DNA of 64,000 nt from Vulcanimicrobiota bacterium (lineage in GTDB: Bacteria; Vulcanimicrobiota; Xenobia; Xenobiales; JADMJV01), in contig JAHBVR010000021.1 in assembly GCA_019637395.1 (NCBI GenBank), positions 62,001-126,000 of the forward strand, read 5' to 3'. Position numbers and translations under genes: made by a program. How positions within the stretch are numbered: position 1 is the first letter of the stretch; every line of letters begins with the position of its first letter. The notes beneath the pieces are model-generated. The model was not told where the DNA came from. It did no database searches and was given only the letters and a program-made list of their open reading frames with translations. Below are positions 8,444 to 17,784 of the stretch, piece by piece.

Positions 8444-9413
8444 CTTCGGTCAAGGTACCGTCGGCACGGTAAGCCAGACTGGCCAGGTAGTTCTCTGAAA
8501 CCAGGCGGTCGTCGCCGGCCGCGTGGCTGGGATCGAATACCACCGGTAGAATGGTCTTTTCCTGGGCATAGCGGATGACATTGAAGTCGGGAGTATACCG
8601 GTTGTAGCCGTCTTTGCAGAACATGGTCTTGACGCCGCGCTCGCAGAGAACGATGTCCAGATTGCCCTGGATGGCGATGTACTCGGCGGCGTTGAACCAT
8701 TCGGTGGCATCGTTGCCAAAGCCGCGTTTCAGGATGACCGGCTTACCATGGCGGCCGACCGCTTCCAGCAGTTTAAAATCCTGGGCGTTGCGCGTGCCGA
8801 TCTGAAACATGTCCACGCGCGGGGCCAGCACCTCGGCCAGGGTATGATCCATGATTTCGGTTACGTAGGGCAGCCCGGTTGTTTCTCTCACTTCATCGAG
8901 AATATCAATGGCCTCCAGGCCCAGACCACGAAAGTCGGTGGGGCGGGTGCGCGGCTTGTAGGCGCCGGCGCGAAAGATGATGCGCTCGCGCACGCCCAGA
9001 CGGTCGCCGATTTCGGCCACGCGCCGGGCCTGGATAGTGGTCTGCTGGCGGGTTTGCACCGAGTCGGGTCCGACTACGAAAATGTGCTTGCCGGCCCCGA
9101 ATTTGCGAACCTTTCCGTCTTTTCCGGTTACTTCCACGGGCCGGCGGGCGCGGTTCACCTTCTGGCGGTTCTCATCCGAAACGACTTTAGCGATGTTTTT
9201 GTAACTCGAAGAGATGCGCCAGACGCGCTCCACGCCCGGCAGGTTGGCGATGTAATCGATGTGCGTGGCCAGTTGGCGGGTGTCGCCCAGGCAGTGGAGC
9301 GTGTCGTAGATTTCGCCGCCGTGGATGGTTTCGAGAGAATTGCCGGATTTGGAGGCCAGCTGGGTGATGCGGGCGACCGTTTCGGGGAAGCCCTTTTCGA
9401 GTTCGATGATCAT
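8274..9413 (-). CDS. aroF: DAHP synthase (type I beta, AroF/Bacillus-Thermotoga type)
   Basis: 3-Deoxy-D-arabino-heptulosonate-7-phosphate synthase condenses phosphoenolpyruvate and erythrose 4-phosphate, the first step of the shikimate pathway. The 379 residues begin with a ferredoxin-like regulatory domain (about 1-80) typical of the type I beta enzymes. The barrel follows, with RAGAYKPRTRP, IGTRNAQDF, VILKRGF, the metal Cys in LCERG, and FDPSHAAGD. The gene stands alone; no other aromatic pathway gene is in the window. Its 3' end overlaps the convergent HemK-like frame by about 170 nt. Confidence 0.95.
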   Translation of the reverse strand: MIIELEKGFPETVARITQLASKSGNSLETIHGGEIYDTLHCLGDTRQLATHIDYIANLPGVERVWRISSSYKNIAKVVSDENRQKVNRARRPVEVTGKDGKVRKFGAGKHIFVVGPDSVQTRQQTTIQARRVAEIGDRLGVRERIIFRAGAYKPRTRPTDFRGLGLEAIDILDEVRETTGLPYVTEIMDHTLAEVLAPRVDMFQIGTRNAQDFKLLEAVGRHGKPVILKRGFGNDATEWFNAAEYIAIQGNLDIVLCERGVKTMFCKDGYNRYTPDFNVIRYAQEKTILPVVFDPSHAAGDDRLVSENYLASLAYRADGTLTEVIHNEEFRGEQQCDARQALHLDLFEKLVEATLQWEERIAPLQAQIEEYFESRKAGK

Positions 9414-9471
9414 GGGCCGGCGCTTCGGACAGCAGAAGGGCTAGCCCTGCGAGTTGGTAAAGGGAGCGGCT

Positions 9472-10974
9472 ATGTCTGAAGCCATTACGCATTTCAAAGA
9501 GCTGTGCAGTCCGATTTGGAACCTCTACTCGGTGCGCAGTCTGCTCTATTGGGACCAGCAGGTTCTCATGCCCGGTGGTGGGGCTGCGGCGCGCGCCAAT
9601 CAGATCGCCGCGCTGGAAAAAGTGTGTCATGGCATGCTCACCGATACTCATTTCAAGTCTTCTTTGGAGAAAGCTGAGGAGTCGGCCTCGGAAGATATCG
9701 ATAAACGCTACCTGCGTTCGGCCCGGCGGGCCTACGATCTGGCCAGCAAACTACCCCCGCGTCTGGTGGAGGAGCGCGCCCGGGCCACCTCTCTGGCTGT
9801 GGAAGCCTGGGTGCAAGCCAAGAAGAACAACGATTTCAAGTTTTTTCTGCCGCATCTGCGCAACGTTTTTGACCTGACTCGAGAAGTCGCCGAGCATAAA
9901 GGCTATGCCAGTCACCCCTACGATGCTCTCATCGACGAGTACGAACCGGGTATGACGACCCAAAAGATCGACGCTCTTTTTGGCGGCATTCTGCCTCCCC
10001 TGGTGCAACTGGTGCAGGCCATCGCCGCCGCCCGGCCGATTTCGCGCAAGATCCTGCAGCAGGCCTTTCCCTTCGAGGGCCAGCACGAATTCTCGCGCTA
10101 CCTGCTCGAGCAGATCGGTTTTGACTTTGAGCGCGGCCGCCTGGATCAGTCAGCCCACCCGTTCTGTTCCTCCAGCACCGGCTCCGACGTGCGCATGACG
10201 GACCGGCTTGACGAATGGCTGGTCACCATGTCGATCTTCGGCTCGCTCCACGAGGGAGGTCACGGGCTCTACGAGCAGGGCTCGCCCCCCGAATGGAACT
10301 CGACTCCTCTGGCGGGGGGCTGCTCGCTGGGCATTCACGAAAGCCAGTCGCGCATGTGGGAAAACTTCGTGGGCCGCTCTTTGCCCTTCTGGCAGGCGCA
10401 TTTCGGGCGTATGCGCAGCATTTTCCCCCAGCAACTGTGGGGTTATAGCGCCGAGGATATGTTCCATGCCGTCAACTATGTGGAACCGTCCTTCATCCGC
10501 GTCGAGGCCGACGAGGTAACCTATACTTTGCACATCGTGATGCGCTATGAGTTGGAGCGCGACATGATCACCAGGGCATTGGACCCCGCCGATCTACCTG
10601 AGGCCTGGAACGAGAAGATGGAGAAAACTTTGGGAATTCGCCCCCCCACCGACACCTTGGGCTGCCTGCAGGACATCCATTGGTCGGACGGGCTGATCGG
10701 CTATTTCCCCACCTACTCGATCGGCAACGTGGTGGCCGCTCAGTTGTGGCGCAAGATCCGCAAAGATATGGTCCATCTGGATGAAGACATCGCGCGCGGC
10801 AACAACCTGGGGCTGCTCAACTGGCTGCGCCACAACCTGCACCGTTTCGCCAGTTCCGTCTTGCCCGAGGAGGCTCTCTTTGAAGCCACCGGTGGTGAGG
10901 AACTGGATCACCAGCCGTTTGTTGACTATCTTTGGGATAAATACTCAGGACTCTACGAAATCCAACGACCATGA
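9472..10974 (+). CDS. Carboxypeptidase Taq family metallopeptidase (M32)
   Basis: Family M32 enzymes are zinc carboxypeptidases acting on peptide C-termini. The 500 residues match the family length. Visible motifs are HPFCSSS (HPF), DVRMTDR (DxRxT), the zinc site HEGGHGLYEQG (HExxH), HESQSR, and GYFPTYSIGNVVAAQ near the C-terminus. No signal peptide is present, so it is cytoplasmic. ATG 9472 is chosen because GGGAG lies 5 nt upstream; an in-frame TTG at 9454 has no such site. The stop overlaps the smpB start by 4 nt. Confidence 0.95.
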   Translation: MSEAITHFKELCSPIWNLYSVRSLLYWDQQVLMPGGGAAARANQIAALEKVCHGMLTDTHFKSSLEKAEESASEDIDKRYLRSARRAYDLASKLPPRLVEERARATSLAVEAWVQAKKNNDFKFFLPHLRNVFDLTREVAEHKGYASHPYDALIDEYEPGMTTQKIDALFGGILPPLVQLVQAIAAARPISRKILQQAFPFEGQHEFSRYLLEQIGFDFERGRLDQSAHPFCSSSTGSDVRMTDRLDEWLVTMSIFGSLHEGGHGLYEQGSPPEWNSTPLAGGCSLGIHESQSRMWENFVGRSLPFWQAHFGRMRSIFPQQLWGYSAEDMFHAVNYVEPSFIRVEADEVTYTLHIVMRYELERDMITRALDPADLPEAWNEKMEKTLGIRPPTDTLGCLQDIHWSDGLIGYFPTYSIGNVVAAQLWRKIRKDMVHLDEDIARGNNLGLLNWLRHNLHRFASSVLPEEALFEATGGEELDHQPFVDYLWDKYSGLYEIQRP

Positions 10975-11462
10975 CCAAACCCGCCGATTTTCCACGCAAA
11001 GGCACCCGCACCATTACCGACAATCGGCGCGCTTATTATGAGTATCATATTCTGGAGACCTTTGAATGCGGGTTGGTGCTGGTCGGCACCGAAGTCAAGT
11101 CGCTGCGTCACGGCCGCGTGCAGATGGTGGACGCGCACGCTCAAGTGGTGCGCCAGGAACTCTGGCTGTATAACCTTTACATCACTCCTTTTGACAAGGC
11201 TCATTACGATAATCACGAGGCCAAACGGCCGCGCAAGCTTTTGCTTCATCGTAGGGAGATCAATCGTTTGATCGGCAAGCAGGAAGAAAAGGGCCTGACT
11301 TTGATTCCCACCAAACTTTACTTCAAAGACGGCAAGGTCAAGCTGGAATTGGGCGTGGCCAGGGGTAAAAAACTCTACGATAAGCGCGCCGACTCGGCCA
11401 CCAAGGATGCCAAGCGCGAGGCGGAACGCGCCATGAGTGTTTCCCGCCGCGAGCTTTATTAG
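10971..11462 (+). CDS. smpB: SsrA-binding protein SmpB
   Basis: SmpB binds tmRNA and positions it in the A site of stalled ribosomes for trans-translation. The 163-residue protein has the expected oligonucleotide-binding core (ILETFECGLVLVGTEVKSLR, DAHAQV, NLYITPF) and the basic C-terminal tail KKLYDKR...AERAMS that folds in the decoding centre. The ATG overlaps the preceding stop (ATGA). Its own stop overlaps the next gene's GTG by one base. The partner ssrA gene was not found in this window. Confidence 0.97.
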   Translation: MTKPADFPRKGTRTITDNRRAYYEYHILETFECGLVLVGTEVKSLRHGRVQMVDAHAQVVRQELWLYNLYITPFDKAHYDNHEAKRPRKLLLHRREINRLIGKQEEKGLTLIPTKLYFKDGKVKLELGVARGKKLYDKRADSATKDAKREAERAMSVSRRELY

Positions 11463-13774
11463 TGAAACAGCTCTCGGACTGGTTTCCCTTTCAACTCGAC
11501 GACTTTCAAATCCAGGCGATGCAGGCCATCGAGGATGGTCGTAGTGTCATCGTGTGCGCGCCCACCGGTTCGGGCAAAACGGCCGTAGCCGAGTTCGCTG
11601 TGCGCCGAGCCCTCGAGACGGGCCGCCGTTGCTTTTACACCACTCCGCTCAAGGCGCTCTCCAACCAGAAATTTCACGATTTCCGGGCGCAGTTCGGCGA
11701 AGCCGCCGTCGGCCTCTTGACGGGAGACGTCTCGCTCAATCGGGGAGCCGCAGTGGTGGTCATGACCACCGAAGTCTATCGTAACATGCTCTACGGCACC
11801 AGTCTGGGCGAAGTGGAGCGTAACCTCTACGGCGTGCAGGCGGTGGTGCTGGACGAGTGCCACTACATGAATGACCCGGAACGCGGCACCGTTTGGGAAG
11901 AGTCGATCATCTACTCTCCTTCTGAAGTGCAACTGATCGCTCTTTCGGCCACTGTGGCCAATGCCGACGATTTGCGCGCCTGGTTTGAGTTCACCCACGG
12001 CTCCACCGAGCTGGTGGTTAGCCAGCATCGGCCGGTGCCGTTACGCCACTATTACTTTAAGGGGTCCCGTTCGGGGTTGCTTTTCGACAAGGACGGCAAG
12101 TTGCAGGAACGCTGGAAGCGGGCGGCCATTCCCACTGCTCGCAAGGGCTTCCGCCGCCGGCCCAAAGCCGAGAGTGAAGAAATGGCCAGGCCCGAGGACG
12201 TGGTGGTCGACCTCGAGCGCGAGGATATGCTGCCGGCCATTTACTTTGTGTTTTCGCGCAAGGGCTGTGAACTGGCCATGGACCGCTGTCGCGGACGTCT
12301 CAAGGATCCGCGCGGAGTGCGCGAGGAACGAGAAGAGGCCATCGAAGCGCTTCTGAAAGAGCATCCCAGCCTGGCCAATCACGGCCATTTGGGAGCGCTC
12401 TATGAAGGACTGGCGGTTCATCACGCCGGTTTGCTGCCGGCCTGGAAAAGCGTGGTGGAGCGGCTTTTTCAAAAAGGTCTGATCAAGGTCGTCTTCGCCA
12501 CCGAGACCCTGGCCGCCGGCATCAATATGCCGGCCCGAGCCACGGTCATTTCCTGTATCTCGAAATATACCGGCGATGGGCATCGCTTGCTGACGGCCAG
12601 CGAGTTTCTGCAAATGTCGGGCCGGGCCGGCCGGCGCGGCATGGACAAAGTGGGCTACGTCATGGTGGTGCACCATCCTAAGGAGATGGTCACGGCGGTG
12701 GCCAAACTGGCGCGGGCCGAGGCGGATCCTCTGGATTCGAATTTCCGGCCCGGCTACGGCATGGTGCTCAACCTGTTGCAGCGCCATTCGCTGGAGAGTT
12801 GTCGGGAACTGGTGGAGAAATCGTTCGGCAAGTTCCTGGCCGAGCACCGGGGAGGGGGCCAGGGCTTCCAGCACGCCCAGCAGCGCCTGCAGGAGTTGAA
12901 CAAGCCTTTGTGTCCCGGTGAGTTGGGTGATCTGCCGACTTACCGCAAGTTTCTAGAGCGGGATGAATCGCTGCGCAAGCAGATTCACGGCCTGTCCAAG
13001 GCCCCCAAGCACGGCTCGGTCAAATACGAGATTTTGCGCATGAAAGCCGATCGCGATCGCATCTTTGCCAAAATCCAGGATTCGCCGTGTAACGGCTGCC
13101 CCAAGATCGCGCCCTGCGCCGAGCAGGCGCACCGGCGCCGCGATCTCGAGCAGTTTTTGAAAAGGGCCGGCGGGGGCAGTAAAGACACTCCTTACTGGGG
13201 GCAGTTTCTGGCCTTGTGCAAAGTGTTGACCCGGCTGGACTACCTGGACGACTATAAGCCAACTTACAAAGGAGAAGTGGCGGCGGCGTTGCGGGCCACC
13301 AATACCATTTTACTGTGCGAGGTGATTTTCGCCGGGGTGCTGGACACGCTGGAAGTGACTGAGATCGTGGCTGTGCTGACCTGCCTGGTCAACGAGGAGT
13401 TGCGCGCTCTGGAGAATTTGCGCTGGAAGAGCAAGCGCTACATCGCCGAAGCCCTCAACGAGTGCCGGGCCATTTCCACCGATCTCGAGAAATTGCAGCG
13501 CCAGCAGAGTGTGGACGCCCCGTGCGCGGTGGTCATGGCCTACGCACCGCTGGCCTACCAGTGGGCCAACGGTTGCACCTGGCTGGAGCTGATCGAGATG
13601 TCGGGTCTGGAAGGCGGCGACTTGATCCGGGCTTTGCGCCGCACCCTGGACGTGGCCCGGCAATTATCCTTCGTGCCCGGCATCCCGCCCCAGTTGGCCG
13701 AAAAAGCCCGGCAGATCGAGCCTTTGATCTTGCGCGACGAAGTGCGCGATTCTCTGTCGGCCATGGATTCATAG
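11462..13774 (+). CDS. Ski2/Mtr4-like DExH-box RNA helicase
   Basis: 770 residues with APTGSGKT (33-40), DECH (131-134), SAT, and the motif VI-type QMSGRAGRRG, as in Ski2/Mtr4/Dob1 helicases. The C-terminal third resembles the DSHCT region of these enzymes, and a cysteine group CNGCPKIAPC lies around residue 545. Similar proteins occur in cyanobacteria and other non-proteobacterial lineages. A role in RNA turnover is likely by family. The GTG start shares a base with the smpB stop, so helicase and SmpB are translationally coupled, which would fit a ribosome-rescue or mRNA-decay context. Confidence 0.93.
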   Translation: MKQLSDWFPFQLDDFQIQAMQAIEDGRSVIVCAPTGSGKTAVAEFAVRRALETGRRCFYTTPLKALSNQKFHDFRAQFGEAAVGLLTGDVSLNRGAAVVVMTTEVYRNMLYGTSLGEVERNLYGVQAVVLDECHYMNDPERGTVWEESIIYSPSEVQLIALSATVANADDLRAWFEFTHGSTELVVSQHRPVPLRHYYFKGSRSGLLFDKDGKLQERWKRAAIPTARKGFRRRPKAESEEMARPEDVVVDLEREDMLPAIYFVFSRKGCELAMDRCRGRLKDPRGVREEREEAIEALLKEHPSLANHGHLGALYEGLAVHHAGLLPAWKSVVERLFQKGLIKVVFATETLAAGINMPARATVISCISKYTGDGHRLLTASEFLQMSGRAGRRGMDKVGYVMVVHHPKEMVTAVAKLARAEADPLDSNFRPGYGMVLNLLQRHSLESCRELVEKSFGKFLAEHRGGGQGFQHAQQRLQELNKPLCPGELGDLPTYRKFLERDESLRKQIHGLSKAPKHGSVKYEILRMKADRDRIFAKIQDSPCNGCPKIAPCAEQAHRRRDLEQFLKRAGGGSKDTPYWGQFLALCKVLTRLDYLDDYKPTYKGEVAAALRATNTILLCEVIFAGVLDTLEVTEIVAVLTCLVNEELRALENLRWKSKRYIAEALNECRAISTDLEKLQRQQSVDAPCAVVMAYAPLAYQWANGCTWLELIEMSGLEGGDLIRALRRTLDVARQLSFVPGIPPQLAEKARQIEPLILRDEVRDSLSAMDS

Positions 13775-13795
13775 GTTTCTCACGCTCGGAGGACT

Positions 13796-14125
13796 TTCCG
13801 GTCAGGCTAACAATTGTTAAGCTCCACCGGGACGATCAGGGGGGGTCCCGGCCCAGGCCAACAATTGTTAAGCTCCACCGGGACGATCAGGGGTGTCCCG
13901 GACCAGGCCAACAATTGTTAAGCTCCACCGGGACGATCAGGGGGCTCCCGGGTCGGGCCAATATTTGTTAAGCTCCACCGGGACGATCAGGGGGGTCCCG
14001 GCCCAGGCCAACAATTGTTAAGCTCCACCGGGACGATCAGGGGGCTCCCGGGTCGGGCCAACATTTGTCAGGCTCCACGGGGACGATCGGGGGTCCCGAG
14101 CAGGCTAGCCTTTGTTAAGCTTCCC
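13796..14125. repeat. Tandem intergenic repeat, cluster 2 (about 7 units of 50-51 bp)
   Basis: The core AACAATTGTT or a variant occurs at 13809, 13860, 13910, 13960, 14010 and 14060, with a degenerate seventh copy near 14108. Each unit reads AACAATTGTTAAGCTCCACC then GGGACGATCAGGGG and GTCCCGG..CAGGCC. AACAATTGTT is itself a perfect palindrome, and CCGGGAC pairs with GTCCCGG on either side. The cluster fills almost the whole gap between two convergent genes (helicase and M23 peptidase). Confidence 0.93.
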
Positions 14126-14132
14126 AGACGGC

Positions 14133-15371
14133 TCAGTCGTGGCCGGATACTCCGGAAGAACTGCCTTTGATGGCTTTGACCTGGGCCTGGAGGATCTGCT
14201 TTTTGGTGCGGGCTTCTTCCAACTCGTTACGCGAGATGCCGCCCATTTCGAAAAGTTCTTCGTAGGTTTTGAGGGTGTCGCTGGCTTTGCTCAGCTCTTG
14301 CTCGAGGGTGGCCAGTTTGGCGGCGTTTTTGGTCAGGGCGTTCTTTTTGTAGGCCTGCACGTTTTTGCTCAAGGCTTTGTCATTGGCGATAGTCGCCTGC
14401 ACGAATCCTTCCACCTGTTTCCAACTGATGCCACGTTCGGTCGCCATTTTTTGGGCTTCGTTCAGGCGGCTGCGGGCGGCTTCCAGGTCTTTTCGCAGTT
14501 GCTTGAGGCGGCCGGGGGAGCTGCTGCCAGCTTTTTCCAGACGAGCCAGCTCTTTTTTGGCATTTTCCAGCTCTTCGTGATTTTCTTCCGAGGTGAGGCG
14601 TGAAACCAGACCTTGTTCCACATACTCGGCCATCATGGACTGGCTTTCTTTGAGTGCCGGCACTTTTTGACGCAGGGCCTGCAGTTGGATGCGCCGCTTC
14701 TCGCCTTCCAGCTTCTCGTTGCGGTAGTCTTCCTCGGCCATTTCCAGGGTGTTCTGGGCCAGCAGCCAGTTGGCCATGACCATCTCGCGGCTGACCACCG
14801 GTTGTGCCACCGCCCACTGGGGAGCGGGCAGCACCCGGCCGTTGCCGCCGAAGTCGACGTAGTTGCCGTTAGCGTCGCGCATTTTCACGTCTACGTGATT
14901 GTAAGCGATGGTGCCGATGGCCTCGCCGGGTAACACATGCTGGCCGATGCTGACCTTGGGGCTGACGTGGCCGTAGGTCACGCTGCTGCCGTCTGGATGC
15001 TGGACGGTAATGCCGTACTCCTCACCGGACCAGAGCACGATGGCCGTGACCGTGCCCGCCCAGCCGGCCGAGAACGGGCAACCATAAGGCATGGCCACAT
15101 CGTAGCCGAGGTGCAGGCCGGCGCGGCTGCGGTAACGCGAGGTCGAGCGCCAGTCGTAAAAGCCGGCCGTGACCACGGCGCCCGGGAAAAAGCGCTGTTG
15201 TAGCTGCACGTAGTCGGCCAGATCGCGGGCGCCGCTGGTGAAGCTGCCGCGCACGGGGGTGGGCAACTTGTAGCGCGAGCTGAGAGTTTTCACCACCACT
15301 GGCGCTGGTTTGAGAGGCTTGGTGTAAACCAAGGGAGTGAGCAGCAGAACCAGGGCGAGGCGTTTGTACAT
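14133..15371 (-). CDS. Secreted M23 (LytM-like) peptidase with C-terminal coiled coil
   Basis: 412 residues starting MYKRLALVLLLTPLVYT, a signal peptide. The peptidase M23 core lies at about residues 80-185, with GLHLGYDVAMP (GxHxGxD zinc ligands) and TYGHVS; the usual final HxH appears reduced to YGHVS, so activity is uncertain. From about residue 195 to 395 the protein is a long Glu/Lys/Leu-rich coiled coil, similar in character to EnvC-type amidase activators. It probably acts on or near peptidoglycan outside the inner membrane. A TTG at 15383 is an alternative start. Both sides are bounded by repeat clusters. Confidence 0.82.
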   Translation of the reverse strand: MYKRLALVLLLTPLVYTKPLKPAPVVVKTLSSRYKLPTPVRGSFTSGARDLADYVQLQQRFFPGAVVTAGFYDWRSTSRYRSRAGLHLGYDVAMPYGCPFSAGWAGTVTAIVLWSGEEYGITVQHPDGSSVTYGHVSPKVSIGQHVLPGEAIGTIAYNHVDVKMRDANGNYVDFGGNGRVLPAPQWAVAQPVVSREMVMANWLLAQNTLEMAEEDYRNEKLEGEKRRIQLQALRQKVPALKESQSMMAEYVEQGLVSRLTSEENHEELENAKKELARLEKAGSSSPGRLKQLRKDLEAARSRLNEAQKMATERGISWKQVEGFVQATIANDKALSKNVQAYKKNALTKNAAKLATLEQELSKASDTLKTYEELFEMGGISRNELEEARTKKQILQAQVKAIKGSSSGVSGHD

Positions 15372-15401
15372 AAGTTGAGCCAACCTTTCCCCTCTGGCGG
15401 G

Positions 15402-15897
15402 GGTTCCACACCTCTACCGGGACGGTCCGAGGCGTTCTCAGGCTCCATCGGGACGGTCCAGGTATCCCGACCAAGCCTGACACTTGTCAGGCTCTACCGG
15501 GACGGTCCGAGGCGTTCTCAGGCTCCATCGGGACGGTCCAGGTGTCCCGACCAGGCCTGACATTTGTTAAGCTCCACCGGGACGCCCCGAGGCGTTCCGA
15601 CCAAGCCTGACACTTGTTAAGCTCCGCCGGGACGGTCCGAGGTGTCCCGACCAGGCCTGACATTTGTTAAGCTCTACCGGGACGGTCCAGGTGTCCCGAC
15701 CAGGCCTGACACTTGTTAAGCTCTACCGGGACGGTCCAGGTGTCCCGACCAGGCCCGACATTTGTCAGGCTCCACCGGAACGGTCCCAGGTGTCCCGACC
15801 AGGCCTGACACTTGTTAAGCTCCACCGGGACGGTCCGAGGTGTTCCGACCAGGCCTGACACTTGTCAAGCTCCGCCGGAACGGTCCGAGGGGTCCCG
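15402..15897. repeat. Tandem intergenic repeat, cluster 3 (about 11 units, some partial)
   Basis: Eight well-formed units carry ACxTTGTTAAGCTCCACCGG or TTGTCAGGCT variants (near 15480, 15560, 15610, 15660, 15709, 15758, 15808 and 15858). Two shorter copies lack the TTGT half (near 15440 and 15520), and another fragment lies at the left edge. The spacing is 49-50 bp. CGGGACGGTCCGAGGTGTCCCG at unit boundaries is a hairpin with a 6-bp stem. The array occupies the whole 540-bp gap between the M23 gene and the UPF0210 gene. Confidence 0.93.
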
Positions 15898-15912
15898 CAG
15901 ACCGACCCCGGA

Positions 15913-17283
15913 TCAATTGCGCAGGCTTTGCAGGGGGGCCGGGATGTTGCCGCCCCGGCGAATGAAACCGGCCGACGAAAAACGGTTGACCGGGATGATG
16001 GGGCCGGCGCCGAGCAGGCCGCCGAAGTTGACCAGTTCGCCGGCTTTCTTGCCGGGCACGGGGATGATGCGCACGGCCGTGGTTTTGCCGTTGATCATGC
16101 CGATGGCCATCTCATCGGCGATGATGGCGGCCAGCGTCTCGGCGGGGGTGTCGCCGGGCACGGCCACCATGTCCAGGCCGACCGAGCAGACACAGGTCAT
16201 GGCTTCCAGCTTGTCCAGGCTCAGCGCCCCCACGCCGGCGGCATCGGCCATGGCCGCGTCTTCGCTGAGAGGAATGAAGGCGCCGGAGAGTCCGCCCACC
16301 TGGGAGGAGGCCATGGCGCCGCCTTTCTTGACGGCGTCGTTGAGCATGGCCAGGGCGGCTGTGGATCCGTGCACACCGCAGTGTTCCAGTCCCATGACCT
16401 GGAGAATCTCGCCCACCGAGTCGCCGCGGGCGGGAGTGGGGGCCAGCGAGAGGTCGACGATACCCATGGGGTAGCCCAGACGGCGGGCGGCCTCTCGTCC
16501 GGCCATTTCACCCAGCCGGGTAATCTTAAACGAGGCCAACTTGATGATATCAGCCAGTTCATTTAGAGTGGCCTGGGGAGCCTTGCTGAGGGCGGCTTTG
16601 ACCACGCCTGGTCCGGAAACTCCGACATGAATCACTACATCGGCCTCGCCCGGACCGTGCATGGCGCCGGCCACGAAGGGATTGTCCTCCGGCTGGTTGC
16701 AAAACACCACCAGACGGCAGCAGGCCAGGCCTTCACGCTCGGGATGCACATTGGCGATGTCCAGAATGCGCTGACCCATATGGGCCACCGCGTCCATATT
16801 GATGCCGGCCCGGGTGGAAGCTAGCGAAATGGAAGAACAGACGCGTTCGGTGCGGTTGAGGGCTTCCGGCAGGCTATCCAGCAGCGCCCGGTCGGCCGGA
16901 GTCAGACCGCGGTGCACCGGTGCCGAAAAGCCGGCGATGAAGTCCACGCCCAGTTCGGCGGCGGCTTTGTCCATGGCCATGGCCAGCGGCACGAAGCAGG
17001 ACGGGCCGGCCGAAGCGCCCACCAGGCTGATCGGGGTGCAGGAGATGCGCTTGTTGATAATGGGGATGCCCAGGTCGCGAGCCACCTCGTTGACGGTGGG
17101 CACCAGGTTGCGGCCCACCCGCAACAACTTGCGCACCACCCGTTCGCAGGTCTCCCGGACGCTGGGGCTGGCGCAGTCGAGGAGATTCACCCCCAGGGTG
17201 ATGGTGCGGATGTCGAGATGGTGCTCTTCGAACATCTGCAGAGTATCGAAGACTTCGTTGCTGGTAAGCTTGGCCGGATCCAT
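15913..17283 (-). CDS. UPF0210 (PFL) family protein
   Basis: 456 residues, matching the length of the UPF0210/PFL family of cytosolic proteins of unknown function. Conserved-looking segments include TLGVNLLDCASPS, NKRISCTPISLVGASA, HVGVSGPGVVKAAL, GIVDLSLAPTP and HCGVHGSTAALAMLNDA. No signal or membrane segment. The ATG at 17283 is the first usable start; the open frame upstream is antisense to the neighbouring EVE gene. The two genes diverge from a 42-bp gap. In some bacteria UPF0210 is next to an ACT-domain protein, which is not the case here. Confidence 0.88.
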   Translation of the reverse strand: MDPAKLTSNEVFDTLQMFEEHHLDIRTITLGVNLLDCASPSVRETCERVVRKLLRVGRNLVPTVNEVARDLGIPIINKRISCTPISLVGASAGPSCFVPLAMAMDKAAAELGVDFIAGFSAPVHRGLTPADRALLDSLPEALNRTERVCSSISLASTRAGINMDAVAHMGQRILDIANVHPEREGLACCRLVVFCNQPEDNPFVAGAMHGPGEADVVIHVGVSGPGVVKAALSKAPQATLNELADIIKLASFKITRLGEMAGREAARRLGYPMGIVDLSLAPTPARGDSVGEILQVMGLEHCGVHGSTAALAMLNDAVKKGGAMASSQVGGLSGAFIPLSEDAAMADAAGVGALSLDKLEAMTCVCSVGLDMVAVPGDTPAETLAAIIADEMAIGMINGKTTAVRIIPVPGKKAGELVNFGGLLGAGPIIPVNRFSSAGFIRRGGNIPAPLQSLRN

Positions 17284-17325
17284 AGTCGGGCAAGGTATGC
17301 GACCTGCTCGTGCGAACCTCCTGGC

Positions 17326-17784
17326 ATGCAGTACTGGCTCTTTAAAAGCGAACCCGATTCTTTCTCGTTGAACCACCTCAAGAAGATGCGCAAGAGTCCC
17401 TGGGACGGAGTCCGCAACTATATGGCGCGCAACTACATGCGTTCCATGCAGCCCGGCGACCTGGGTTTCTTTTACCATAGCCGGGTCGATCCGCCGGGCA
17501 TCGCGGGGGTCTGTAAAGTGGTCAGTCAACCTTACGACGATTTCACCGCCCTGGATAAAAAATCCAAGTATTTCGATCCGAAGTCCACGGCCGATAACAA
17601 CCGCTGGTCCCTGGTGGACGTGGAATACGTGGAAACCTTCAAACATTTTGTCACTCTGGAAGAACTCAAAGATCACCCTGAGCTCAAAGACATGGTGGTC
17701 ACTCGCAAAGGCAACCGCCTTTCGATCTCTCCGGTTCAGCCGGCGGAGTGGAAAGTGGTGCTGGCTTTAGGACGGGGGAAATGA
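17326..17784 (+). CDS. EVE domain protein
   Basis: 152 residues forming a single EVE (PUA-like) domain: it begins MQYWLFKSEPDSFS and continues WDGVRNYMARNYMRSM, GDLGFFYHS, GIAGVCKVV and a final RLSISPV. The family is related to eukaryotic YTH domains and binds modified nucleobases in RNA or DNA. The ATG at 17326 is preceded by no clear Shine-Dalgarno. The 3' end overlaps the convergent histidine kinase gene by 49 nt. Confidence 0.93.
   Translation: MQYWLFKSEPDSFSLNHLKKMRKSPWDGVRNYMARNYMRSMQPGDLGFFYHSRVDPPGIAGVCKVVSQPYDDFTALDKKSKYFDPKSTADNNRWSLVDVEYVETFKHFVTLEELKDHPELKDMVVTRKGNRLSISPVQPAEWKVVLALGRGK

Noticed and set aside
13796-15897. CRISPR arrays at the repeat clusters
   Set aside because: The units are contiguous and whole units repeat, with no unique spacers, and no cas gene is in the window.
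17284-17676. N-terminal extension of the UPF0210 protein
   Set aside because: It is antisense to the well-supported EVE gene and would make the protein longer than the family.
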